Assembly: GCA_027186245.1 (NCBI GenBank)
Contig: CP114493.1
Span: 9,059,501-9,123,500 of the forward strand
Direction of reading: 5' to 3'
DNA: 64,000 bases
DNA from: Coriaria nepalensis
Taxonomy: Eukaryota; Streptophyta; Magnoliopsida; Cucurbitales; Coriariaceae
Positions within the stretch are counted from its first letter, which is position 1, and every line of letters starts with the position of its first letter. The translations under genes and the position numbers were made by a program. Under the pieces are notes generated by a model that was not told the origin of the DNA, did not search any database, and saw only the letters and a list, made by a program, of their open reading frames with translations. Below, piece by piece: positions 45,830-55,908 of this stretch.

Positions 45830-46290
45830 AATTGATGTTTAAATTTAGTCCTTATGGTGATAATATACTCTTCAATTAGATTTATACTCGTGAATACAAA
45901 AAAATAGAGAGGTTAAATTGGAATTGTTTTCGGTATATTTTTTAATATCAAAATTAGTTTTTGGAGAAGAGTAGTTTATTTTAAAGAGTTTTAGAGTTAT
46001 AAATTGTGATTAATATTTTACTCTTTTAAGATTTAAATATTTATATTATTCGATAGAGACACCATTCTAGTTTTGGCTTTACATATGGTCTGAAATCATT
46101 AGCATGCATCCTTAGGGGTCTAGTGCTCTGCGATTATATCTCAACACAAACAGAGATTTACTCAACACTACTTGTGTTAGAAGTTTCTTATCAAACTACC
46201 ACTTAGCTATACTACAACATTGGGCAGCAATCTGATGAGATTGTCTTTTGACAAGGTCCCTAAAACAAACTTATGAGATATGACTATCCA
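45830..46290 (-). repeat. 3' LTR of gypsy element 1
   Basis: Left copy of the direct repeat, much diverged from the right copy. It begins ATTGATGTTTAAATTT where the partner has TGTTGATGCTCAAATTT, and ends near the shared GATATGxCTAxCC. The high divergence points to an old insertion. Confidence 0.75.
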
Positions 46291-46299
46291 ACTATATTC

Positions 46300-46740
46300 C
46301 CAATTTAGCAAAACACACCCTGAACTTTTTGTTAGAAAATTGTGTCCCATTGTCAGTGATCAGCATTTCTAGAATTCTAAACTTGTAGATTAGTTGCTTC
46401 CGTATGAACTTAGTGGTTCCGAATTCAGAAATTGAGGTCGGTGGCTCAGCCTCCATCTACTTAGTCAAGTAATTTATTGCAATAATTGTGTACTTCTCCT
46501 TATCTGTTTGAGTGAGTGGTCCAATTCGATCGATCATCCACTTAGCAGAATGTCACGGGCTAGTAATAGTGGTGAGTTGAATTGGTGGTTTTCTAGAGAT
46601 ATTTGCATGAACTTGGCATGGACGACACTTCTTACTAAACTCCTCCCATCCTTCTCACAGTAGGCCAAAAATACTCTTATAAAAATGTCTTTCTTAACAT
46701 CTCTTCCTCTATAATGACTTCCACGCACCCTTTTAAACAC
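46300..46740 (-). pseudogene. gypsy element 1 integrase fragment
   Basis: Minus-strand pieces of the integrase zinc-finger and core: KKCRPCQVHAN, SPWHSAKWMIDRIGPL and ITDNGTQFSNKKF can be followed, with at least one in-frame stop. The C-terminal part is missing because the sequence passes directly into the LTR. Confidence 0.75.
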
Positions 46741-47180
46741 TTATCTACTAAGGAGTAGGTTTACGTCCGCCTCAGACACACACCTAAGCAAGGGTCTAGA
46801 GATAACCTCTTATGTATAGCACCTCTCAAATCAGCACACTCGTAGCCGCATTGTCCCTAACCTTTCGAGCTTCCTTAGACGAATAAAGAAGTTCTCCGAT
46901 AGTGAGACACATCTTGATAGGTCAACCATCATTCTGGTTCTACCTGCATCACCATTACTACCGCAGCAAAAAATACTCTTGTAGTTCATCGACTTAAAGA
47001 GTCCAAAAAAGGGGTGAACCTGCAGAGGCGTCCAGACAGGTCTCATCAGATTGAATCCTTCCTAACTTTAGTCATTCTTAAGTATATTGAACTCCAAAAT
47101 GAAGTCCGCCAAAGTCTGGGCCTTAATGGCCGAACTGGGCTTATATTTGATGTTGAACTCACCCAGTTCTACTGACCACT

Positions 47181-48019
47181 TCAGCAATCTTCCAGAAGAA
47201 CTGAGCTTACGACTACTTCACTAATTGCTACATATAACTTCATAACTTCCTCTTCTATTGGCTTACTGAACCTAAGGATGTTGGCTAAGTACTTCTTCAA
47301 CTCTTCAAAAGTCTGATCACATTTTTCTATCCAGCCTAACTTTCTTGTCCCCTTTGAAAGAGCCTTAAAGAAAGGCAAACACTTATCGGCAAAGTTGCTT
47401 ATGAATCTACCGAGGGTAGCTATATTTCCAATGAGCCTCTAGATTTCTTTTTTATTCTATGGAGCCTAGAAACTTAGAATGACTTGAACTTTCTCTGGAT
47501 TGGCCTCTATTCCCTTATGGTGCATAATATAACCCAAGAACCTGCCCCAACTGACAATAAAAGAGTACTTCTCCAAATTTAACTTCATTCAAAACTGCTT
47601 CATGACTAGAAAAGCCTTATCCAGGTGCAAGTAGTGATATTTCTTCCTTACACTTTTCATCAGGATATCTTCTACATAGACTTTCATGGTCACCCCTAGC
47701 TTATTTTGGAACATCATATTGACCAGTATCTGAAAAGTGGTTCATTCTTTAACTCAAATGTCATCACATCATAGCAATATAACCCCTTGCTAGTTATAAA
47801 GGAGGCGTTCTTTTGATTTGGCCCCCATAGCTTAACTTTATTATACCCATAGTATGTATTCATAGAGCTAAAGGGATCATGTCCCTCTGTGGCATCAACT
47901 ATCATATCAATATTTTGTAGGGGAAAACTATCCTTGGGACATGCATCATTTAGATCTGTGAAGTCCACACACATCCTCCACTTTTCGTTGGACTTGGACA
48001 CGAGTACTATATTTGACAA
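47181..48019 (-). pseudogene. gypsy element 1 reverse transcriptase and RNase H-like fragments
   Basis: Minus strand: WRMCVDFTDLNDACPKDSFPLQ, GLYCYDVMTF and LKN (48019-47714) are diagnostic of Ty3/gypsy RT. Further RT pieces run to about 47400. The connection segment WIEKCDQTFEELKKYL and LYVAISEVVVSSVLL (47378-47181) is the RNase H entry. The catalytic YxDD region is shifted or broken. Confidence 0.85.
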
Positions 48020-49018
48020 CCATTCAGGGTATTGTACTTCTCTAATTGCTTATGTTGAGAGTAATTTCTTAACTTCTCTTTTTGCGGCTCTATTTCTTTC
48101 TTCATTAAACTTTCTCCTTTTATGCCGAACAGGCCTAGCCCCCGGTGTACCCCCAATTTGTGAATAACTACCTCTCCCTGAATTCTGGTAAGCTCGGATG
48201 GATCCTGTGCAAAGAGGTCTATGGTTTGCTTCAAACATTTATTGATCTTGTTCAGTTGGGCCTCGATCACTCTGGCTCCAACTTTCATATTTTTATTATT
48301 CCTCATCAAGCTTGGCTGAAGTGGTTCTTCTGAGGAGGCTTGAGCCTTTCTTTTCTCTTCTTCCCTTTTGTTTTTTTCTTCATACATCTTCTCGTTCGCT
48401 TTTGTATACTCCCGAATAACATTCATTTGTTCTGCTCCATCAACCCTCTTACTCCTGACTGAGGTGAGATAGCATTCCATATACCTCAACTGGTCTCCCC
48501 GAACTACTCCAACTCTACTCTGGTAAGAAATTTCATGGCTAAGTGTTTAGTAGATATCATAGTTCCAACATCATTAATGGATGGTCGGCCAAAGATAGCA
48601 TTATACCTAGAGATGAAGTTCACAATCATTAATTTCATTATGATCATTGTTATGCATGCTCCTTCTCCCAATGTCATAGGTAAAGAAATCATGCATGTTG
48701 GCCTCAACGAATTCCCAGAAAAACCACTAAGTGGGGTATTTGTAGGCTCGACTCAACATTACTAATCTCATCTTCTCACATCCAGTACACTTCCTGTATC
48801 AACCAAGACTCGATGAATAATCAAAGTGGATATATTTGCCGAGATAACCAAGGCTTCATTGTGCGGGTAAATTATTTCCTCTTCATCACTTTAGTTAAAC
48901 ACTATATCACGGTTGTCTTTAGTTCTTGATGAAAATGAGAACCGACTTGAATTTGGTTCTAGCTGAAAGTACTTTAAAAAATGAGGATTAAAGAAAGTCC
49001 ACATAGTCGGCACCAAAC

Positions 49019-49490
49019 TGTTGATGCTCAAATTTGGTGCTTGCAGCAATAGTATGCTCCTCAGCTAGACTTGTACTCTGGCACATGAAATGGAAGGGTA
49101 AGCCATGATTATGTTCGACACACCTTCTCCGATGCTTAAGTTAGATTTTGGAGAAGAGTGGTTTTCCTTAAAGAGTTTTAGAGTTGTAAACAATAATTAA
49201 CCTTTTACTCTCTTAAGATTTTAATATATATACTACCTGATGGGCGACCACTCTAGCCCTGACTTTACATGTGGCCTGAACTTGTTAACATTCATTCTTA
49301 ATACCCTAGTGCTTCTTGATTGTACCTTGTCACAAACATGGATTTGCTCCCCACTGCTTATGTCAGAGGATCCTTACCCAATTGTCACTCAACTATATTA
49401 CAACATTTACGAGTAGTTTGATCACCCTGACACGTCCGCCATTTGACAAGGTCCCCAAAATGAAGTTCTAAGATATGGCTACCCGACTTG
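49019..49490 (-). repeat. 5' LTR of gypsy element 1
   Basis: Right copy of the direct repeat. On the minus strand it ends CATCAACA at 49019, next to the primer-binding-like TTTGGTGCC. Confidence 0.75.
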
Positions 49491-50943
49491 ATCATAGCAC
49501 TTTATTACACATACCTCAGATCCCCACTCTACAGGTAAGCCTTATGTTCTTTTAAATTTCAGACTCCAATCCGATTTACCTAACTTTGTCCTACTCTCAA
49601 TTCTTGCTAGGAAGTGGAGGGTAGAAATCATCCCCATCATTAGTCATTTTGTTAATGGAATTGAATTGAAAAATTAGATCGTCAACTTTTGTCTTAGGAG
49701 TGTCATAGATTATCAGGTACAATTGAAATCAGGTATCATTTTTTTTTTTAGGGAAAAGAAGATCCAAATATAAAAATAAATTAATAATAGTTTATGATCA
49801 GTATTCCTTCCCCAACTATATTGTGAGGCCTTTTCTGCTTATTTTTTCGAATTAATTTTTTTTTGCAGATTACAGAAACCCTCCACGATTTTCCCAAAAT
49901 GTATTTGTTAATGTTACCTACCCACCTGTATTCTTTTTTTCTATTTCATTTGGTGTATACTTTCTCTGTGGTCAAGGATTCCCAACGCAATCAGCCAACA
50001 CCCCATCGTCGAGTAAAGTTGTAAGAGAAGTTAAATTCATATTTTACTCCTCATAATTCGTAGACATTTTCTTGCTTTGCGAGAGAGAGAGAGAAATATG
50101 CTGATTCCTATAATCTGCAGGTTTGACGCAATTACAGAGATTTACGCCTTTAATTGGAATGCGTGCAAGACGTGTCAATCGTACTTCCATTGAAGGGGAT
50201 TTTTGTGATCAGCATTAGAATAGCGGCCACAGCTAAAATATCAAACTCTTATCATGTACCATGTTACGTGTCTAGCCAAGATCTTCTCTAAATTAAAGTA
50301 ACGTATTGTCTGCTTCTTGTTTTCTGTAAGGGGATTAAATTGTGTCTCTGAATCTAGCTACCTGGAATTGAGTTGGCTTTGTCTCAAACTCACACAAATA
50401 TTAAAACATATCATATCATATGTTTATTTAAAGAAAAAAAATGACCAGATCGATTCAGTGACACTCACTGGTAGAGAGAGAGAGACAGGGAGAACGCTAG
50501 ATGAAGTGAATGTCTGCTAATAAGAAGAGTTCTCGGGAGAGAGATGAAAATGTGAGGAGAGGAATGAAACACGATTGTCCCAAAGAGAAAGGGTCTCCTC
50601 CAATTGGACAAATCTTATCTCTTACCTGAGCCTGAGTTTATTGGAAACTGAAGAAATCTACAATTTATTTCTTGCTGTTTTTTTAAAAAAAATTTATTTA
50701 TTACAATTAAAATTCATAATTCGGTTAAAAACTAGGAATGGCCAAACCCCAATAATGCTGTCATGCACGTGACTAAAATACTACAGAGAAAATGACCGAT
50801 GTTTGGTTAGTAGCAGTAGTGGTGGTAGTACTGGTCCAACGCCCACACACTGCCACAGTATATTACACAACAAGCTCTTTCTTTTCAAAGATCACTGTCA
50901 CTGATTTTAATTGACCGATTCTACTTATTTAGTCACATACTTT
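49491..50943. other. spacer between the two gypsy elements
   Basis: AT-rich DNA with GA tracts near 50080-50095 and 50474-50486 and pyrimidine runs near 49740-49950. Short frames at 50317 and 50575 have no recognisable features. No gene seen. Confidence 0.5.
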
Positions 50944-51506
50944 TGGGGTTAGCTGAACGGCAGCCTTAGTGCCGGATGACAAAGTCCATCCCAGACTTAG
51001 ATGAGGGATGTGTACCGACCTTATGTTGATAATGCTGACCTCATGTTAAATGAGGATGAGGTTGACACCCAATGGCCTTAGCCTGAAACAAGATGCGTCA
51101 CAGTTTGTGAAGATGGATAAAGTTGATGGACCCATACATTGGATTCTTTGAAGTGCCTAATATGTTTGAATTGCTTGTTAGTCCCAAAAGGAATAAAGAT
51201 TCATACATGATATGTGAGTGGGCAAGCTTGGGCCTAAGTTACTTTTGGGAGCTAGTAACTAGGGTTTATCCCATGACCAAAAGTATATAAGGAGAATAAT
51301 AATCTACCTAAGTGATATAACACTTTTACTCTATTTATTACCTCATAAATATTCTTTAACAACCCGTATTGACTCGATCATCGGAGATGGATTTGTCGGC
51401 CGTCATCCGACGTTTGTCCATTCTTTTAGTCTTTGTAGGTTCGTCCAACCTTGAGGCACACTGGTAGTTGTGGATCCATTCATCAAAACAAAAATCCACA
51501 TCAACA
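50944..51506 (+). repeat. 5' LTR of gypsy element 2
   Basis: Starts at TGGGGTTAGCTGAACG and ends CATCAACA before the PBS. It holds a TATATAAGGAG box near 51285 and shares blocks such as GAGTCCCAAAAG with the 3' copy. Confidence 0.85.
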
Positions 51507-51507
51507 A

Positions 51508-51528
51508 TTTGGTGTCGACCGTGGGACA
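51508..51528 (+). other. primer-binding-site-like sequence of gypsy element 2
   Basis: TTTGGTGTCGACCGTGGGA directly follows the 5' LTR. It resembles the TGGCGCCGTCTGTGGGA type of Tat-lineage elements with a few substitutions. Confidence 0.65.
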
Positions 51529-51838
51529 TCTTGATCTCCATTGTTAAACGTTCAACTGGTTGGATTGTTTGAATTGCAAAGCAACAAAGTCAGTCTGAGC
51601 GATGAAGCAGGGAGGAGAGATCGTGGAGAGCGTAGGTGCTAGAGGACAAGGAGGCGAGAATCCGCCATCGCCCTTAGGAAGGAGCCCCATACTGAGGGCA
51701 CAATTTACGCTTCGAAGAGGCGACACAACCTCTCGGACTAATCTACATATGGGAGGTGAGGGAACAAATTTAGCCCAACTCTTCGAGAGGATGGAGAGGA
51801 ATATAGCCGAGAAAACTCAAACGGTAGATCGGGTTTTA

Positions 51839-51954
51839 GATGAAAGGTTGACGTAGGCCCCCGCCTATATCATAGTAGAGATAAGGGATGACTTGCGATG
51901 AAAGGTTGATGTAGGCCCTCGCCTATATCATAGTAGAGATAAGGGATGACTTGC
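51839..51954. repeat. 58-bp tandem duplication in the gag region of gypsy element 2
   Basis: Two head-to-tail 58-bp copies (51839-51896, 51897-51954) differ at only two positions seen by eye. The first overlaps the end of the gag-side frame and its stop codon. Confidence 0.93.
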
Positions 51955-52119
51955 AGCTTTTGGGGGCAGTAAGGGCTGAGGCCCCACTTGCTTAACAACG
52001 AGATAATGAAGATATATCCCTATAATGAAGCCTTAATTATCTCAATTAATGTCTTTTCCAACCTTATTCATAAAGTACTGGTGGACACTTTTGAAAGGAT
52101 GAAGATATGAAATGTAAGG

Positions 52120-53312
52120 TTGAAGCCTGTCGACAATACACTCACAAGATTCTTAGGGAGTGAAGTAAACTTGAAGGGGGTGATCAGCTTGCCTATGACC
52201 ATGGGAGAAGAGTTGTGCAGGGCCACTTTCATGGTAAACTTTCTTGTGGTGAATTATATACCAAGATATAACATCATCCTCGGCCGCCCATCAATCAATG
52301 CTTTGGGGAGAGGATTGAGTATGCCCACAGGTTCAATTTCAAGATTTATAATAACAAGGCTGAGTATGAGGCATTGCTAGCCATGATGAGGTTAGCACAA
52401 GAAGTATGAACGAAGAAGATGAACATAATAATTGACTCTCAAGTGGTGAATCTCAAGTCAATGGGGATTTCAAGTTTAAATCAAACAGGATGAGGGCCTA
52501 TAAAAAAGAAGTAGGAAAACTACTGAACAGGTTCAGCCACTACAAAAGGAAGAATGTTGATGCCGATCATGAGGACATGCCACAATGTAGAAGATTCTAC
52601 GCTAGGGTTTATTGGTGGCTAACGTTGAGGAAGGACGTTAAGCGTCATAGCCGAACATGCAAAGAGTGCCAAGTTTACGCCATCATCCTAAAGAGGCCGT
52701 TAGTTCCTCTGACATTAATCACCAGTTGATGGCTACTTGGGAAGTGAGTGATTTACATCATTGGTGTCAGACGCTGATTACGGACAACGGGTGCCAATTT
52801 GAGAATAAGAAGTTTCGTGAGCTCTGCTTAGAGTTACACTCAAGCACCTGACCTCATCTCTAGTTTACCCTCAGACAAATGGTCAGGAATAAGCAGCTAA
52901 TAAGGTGATTAAGAGGTTGCTAAAGAATAAGCTAGAGGGATGCAAGAGTGCTTATGAGAAATAGGCATCCATTGTGCTTTAGACAATTATGACTACTCCC
53001 CAATCAGCCACAGGAGAAACTCTATTTAGCCTCGCTTGTGGGTCTGAGGCCATAGTGCCCATTGAGGTTAGTCTCCCTACTTGCAAGAGGTATTTGTGTA
53101 ATGAGAAACATAACTCTGAGGCATTGACAAAGGCAGTTGACCTCCTTCAAGAGACCAGGGAAGAGGCGAAGGTTAGAGATGAAGCATTAAAAAGGAGGAT
53201 TGACGATACTATGACAAGGTGTCATCCCGAGGCCCATTGGTTGGGCAAAGAGCTAGTTTATCCTTGGAATGTTGAGCACCTGAAGGTCTACCATAAAAAG
53301 AAGGTTCAGTAG
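52120..53312 (+). pseudogene. gypsy element 2 protease/RNase H/integrase remnants
   Basis: LKGVISLPMTMGEE and YNIILGRPSINALG (52120-52300) mark the protease C-terminal part. Without any RT, a shifted frame gives FKIYNNKAEYEALLAMM (about 52335-52390), the RNase H signature. Integrase follows: CRRFYARVYWW and a CKEC zinc-finger end (52490-52700), ITDNGCQF (about 52775), then TTPQSATGETLFSLACGSEA and VPIEV (52989-53080) and a C-terminal WNVEHLKVYH. Several stops break the chain. Confidence 0.85.
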
Positions 53313-53462
53313 AAGTAGTTTTTCACAAGTTAATTTCTTTAGTTTATGCATTTTTTCATTAGTTCATATAACCTAAAATTTTTGGAGAAATTTTTGAATG
53401 AGGCAAGTCGATTTGCCATTAATAAAATGAAGTTTCATGTAAAGAGAAAGAGTCAGTTAATA

Positions 53463-53993
53463 TTGAGCACCCATCAAGGGCTCATCCATCACATGCCTAG
53501 GCCCTTATTTGCCACCAGATGACTAGATGTTGAGTACTTATCAAGGGCTCAACCATCACATGTTTGGGTACTTATTTGATACCCAGATAACTTGATGTTC
53601 AATACCTATCAAGGGCTCAACCATTCCATACCTAGGTGCTTATCTGACACTCAGGTGACTAGATGCTAAGCACATGGGCATAGCCATCATAAGCATGGGT
53701 ACTTTGGTACCAAGATGACTTGATATTGAGCACCCATTAGGGCCTCATCCATCTCATGCCTGAGAGTTATTTAGCATCCCGATGACTAGATGTTGAGCAT
53801 CCACCAAGAGCTCAACCATCTCATGTTTGGGTACTTGTTTGGTAACCAGATGACTTGATGTTCAGCGCCTGCTAGGAGTTCAACCATCCCATACCCGGAT
53901 ACTTATTTGGTATTTAGATGACCTAATATTGAGCACATGTCAGGGGCTCAGTCATCTCAATCCTTAAGGTTTATTTGGTGCTTAGAGGACCCA
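53463..53993. repeat. Eight-copy ~68-bp tandem repeat with a four-unit higher-order period
   Basis: Eight units begin at 53463, 53531, 53599, 53667, 53727, 53794, 53862 and 53930; most are 67-68 bp, the fourth is 60. Each reads roughly TGAGCACC..CAAGGGCTCAACCATC..ATG..TTATTTGG..AGATGACTTGATGT. Units 5, 6 and 7 most resemble units 1, 2 and 3, so a block of about 265 bp was itself duplicated. The array lies between integrase and the 3' LTR of gypsy element 2, where Tat-lineage elements often carry tandem repeats. Confidence 0.88.
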
Positions 53994-54300
53994 CATGCTT
54001 CATAGAATTTTAAGACGTTGACCCTCAACAGGCGCCCAGCTTCTCAAAGAAGGAGCAGAGAACATGAAGCACATAAAAATGACGAAAAAAAATTAGCAAA
54101 GTAAGGCCAATTCATTAAATAGAAATCCTTCATCATAGGTTTACAAAATTTACAACAAGTGATATGTTCGATGAAAAACTACAAAAAAATCACATTGCCA
54201 CTCTGGACCGAAAAACACAAGTTAATCATAAAACTTAAAAACATAGATAGAAAATCTATAGGTCATTTTAAGAAGTGCGACTAACTTTGATTGTTGCAGC

Positions 54301-54640
54301 TCATCTCCTTATCACCTCATCTTCCTCATCTTCCAGCTCATCTTCGCATTCTTCATCTTTAGCTTCAGAAGAAGTAGCCAAGGGCCGCATGACCTCATCC
54401 ATAACCAAGGTAGGATGAACCAGCTTAGTCACCTCTTTGGCAGCAACAAACCCCATAGTCTTAGCCCTCTTTAGCTTATTCTTAAAGTTCTTGGACTCCA
54501 AGAACTTCGTCACGGTAGCCTCCTCGAGTTAAGGAACCTGAGCCTTTAGTCTTTCATGTTCAGTCTTCTGTTTCTCCAGCTTTGCCTTATCTTCCCTAGG
54601 GGCCAGACGAGGCAGTCCCCCTCCTCTCGAGGAACCAGGT
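54301..54640 (-). CDS. Antisense coiled-coil-like ORF remnant in gypsy element 2
   Basis: Minus strand, between the repeat array and the 3' LTR. A frame reads KLEKQKTEHERLKAQVP, then a stop at about 54530, then FLESKNFKNKLKRAKTMGF, VAAKEVTKLVHP and an acidic tail DEECEDELEDEEDE. The hydrophilic, heptad-like composition looks like real protein rather than chance. Known: some Tat-lineage plant elements carry an additional ORF, often antisense, upstream of the 3' LTR. I infer this is such an ORF, broken by one stop; its function is unknown. Confidence 0.5.
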
Positions 54641-54716
54641 GATGAGGTCGACTAACCCAAAACTCGGAATGAGAGGGGGTGGACCACATGCAAAGGGCCT
54701 AATTATTGGGGTTAGC

Positions 54717-55247
54717 TAAACGATGACCTCGACGTGCTAGCTAACGAAGCTCATTCGATGCTTAAACCCTATGGCGATGAGGCTGGCCCCATGCTGAATG
54801 GAGATGAGGCTTACATCGAAGCAAGATGCCTTACAGCTCGCGCAGGCAAATGAGACTGATAATCGATGCGCTGGACCCTCTGAAAAGCCTAACTTATCTG
54901 AATTGCTTGTGAGTCCCAAAAGAAATAAAGAATCATACAAGACATATTAGTGAGCCAATTTGAGCCTAACTCACTTTTGGAGGCCCACTAGGATTTTGTC
55001 TCAGAACTAAAGATATATAAGGAAACTAATAATCTATTCAAGAAGTACAACACTTTTATCATATTCTTTACCTACTAAAAATTCTCTCACAATCTTTATT
55101 AACTTAATCGTCGAAGGAGATTATATTAACCATCGTTCTACAATTTATCCATTATAATGATCTTTATAGATCTATCTAATCTTTAGAACATATTAATAAA
55201 TTATAAATTCCTTCGGTGAGATAGAACAATAGAAATCCACATCAACA
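54717..55247 (+). repeat. 3' LTR of gypsy element 2
   Basis: Opens TGGGGTTAGCTAAACG and ends CATCAACA, matching the 5' LTR ends. The internal part is more AT-rich than the 5' copy near 55085-55225. Confidence 0.85.
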
Positions 55248-55908
55248 TACATTATTAATTCGCCGATCATATCTGATGAAAGAAGAAAAAGGGCCTGCAA
55301 GCTCAGCTACACTCCTTTTCCCCCTGTGCCCATAATTTTATTATAATACATCCAGTGCTAATTCTTCCTCTCCTCTGAGCCTTTGGATGCAGAAGTGATG
55401 CGTTATAGTCATTCCCCTACCGGCCATTTCATAGTATGTTTTGTCACATTGACCAAGTTGTGGTAATTAACTAATTATTTTCCAATAATTAAGGAACTTA
55501 ATTTAGAAGTGGGACTTTTTTTTTTTTACTGTTTGTGTGAAAACTTTTCACCTCTGGAGGTGAAAAAATTACGTTATGGTATCAAGATTGACAGCATTTG
55601 TATAGAGGACTTTCTGAGGAGGACTTTCTGAGCTTCGAGACATTAGGTAAAAATATAAGCTTAATATACAAAATTATATATTAAAAAAAAAAAAAAGGGG
55701 TGATACCGAAATTCAGACAATAATGATTGAAGGTTTTTCCCACGCAAAACCTTAAAGGCTTTTCCACTCTCTAGTCTCTCGTACGTACTAACATTTTCCA
55801 TATAACCCTCTGAGAAGTGACTCTCTCTCTGAATCATATCTCGCTACCTCTCCATCAAATAGTGTTATCACCTCTCTCTCTCTCTCTCTCTCTCTGGCTT
55901 CCATAAAA
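55248..55908. other. B3 gene promoter and leader
   Basis: Between the gypsy 3' LTR and the B3 gene. It contains a directly repeated GAGGACTTTCTGAG (55606, 55617), an A-run near 55683, and a CT-rich leader ending in (CT)n at 55871-55895. The retrotransposon ends only about 660 bp from the start codon. Confidence 0.65.
55871..55895. repeat. (CT)n tract in the B3 gene leader
   Basis: About twelve CT units, ending 13 bp before the start codon. Confidence 0.95.

Larger units (their letters stand above)
45830..49490 (-). mobile_element. Degenerate Ty3/gypsy LTR retrotransposon 1 (Tat-like)
   Basis: Two diverged direct repeats, 45830-46290 and 49019-49490, are the LTRs; shared landmarks include TTTTGGAGAAGAGT, TAAAGAGTTTTAGAGTT and TTTGACAAGGTCCC. 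On the minus strand the right LTR ends GAGCATCAACA, followed by a PBS-like TTTGGTGCCGACTATG (49018-49000). Then come a protease-like piece (GRPSIND, 48707-48504), reverse transcriptase (48019-47400), an RNase H-like piece (47378-47181) and integrase fragments (46740-46300), which run straight into the 3' LTR. A gag gene is not recognisable. All frames are broken, so the element is immobile. LTR ends are approximate and no clear target duplication was found. Confidence 0.85.
50944..55247 (+). mobile_element. Degenerate Ty3/gypsy LTR retrotransposon 2 (Tat-like), RT deleted
   Basis: The LTR pair is 50944-51506 and 54717-55247; both open TTGGGGTTAGCT and end ATCCACATCAACA. A PBS-like TTTGGTGTCGACCGTGGGA follows at 51508-51528. 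Inside: a short gag-side frame (51602-51856), a 58-bp duplication, a protease end (YNIILGRPSINALG, about 52257-52300) joined directly to RNase H (NNKAEYEALLA), integrase (52490-53312), a long tandem-repeat array (53463-53993), an antisense frame (54640-54301) and a purine tract (about 54669-54680). Reverse transcriptase is absent, so the copy cannot move by itself. The word ACATAC lies at both outer edges and could reflect a target duplication, not certain. Confidence 0.87.

Noticed and set aside
48145..48333. Plus-strand frames over gypsy element 1
   Set aside because: Antisense to the minus-strand retrotransposon coding remnants.
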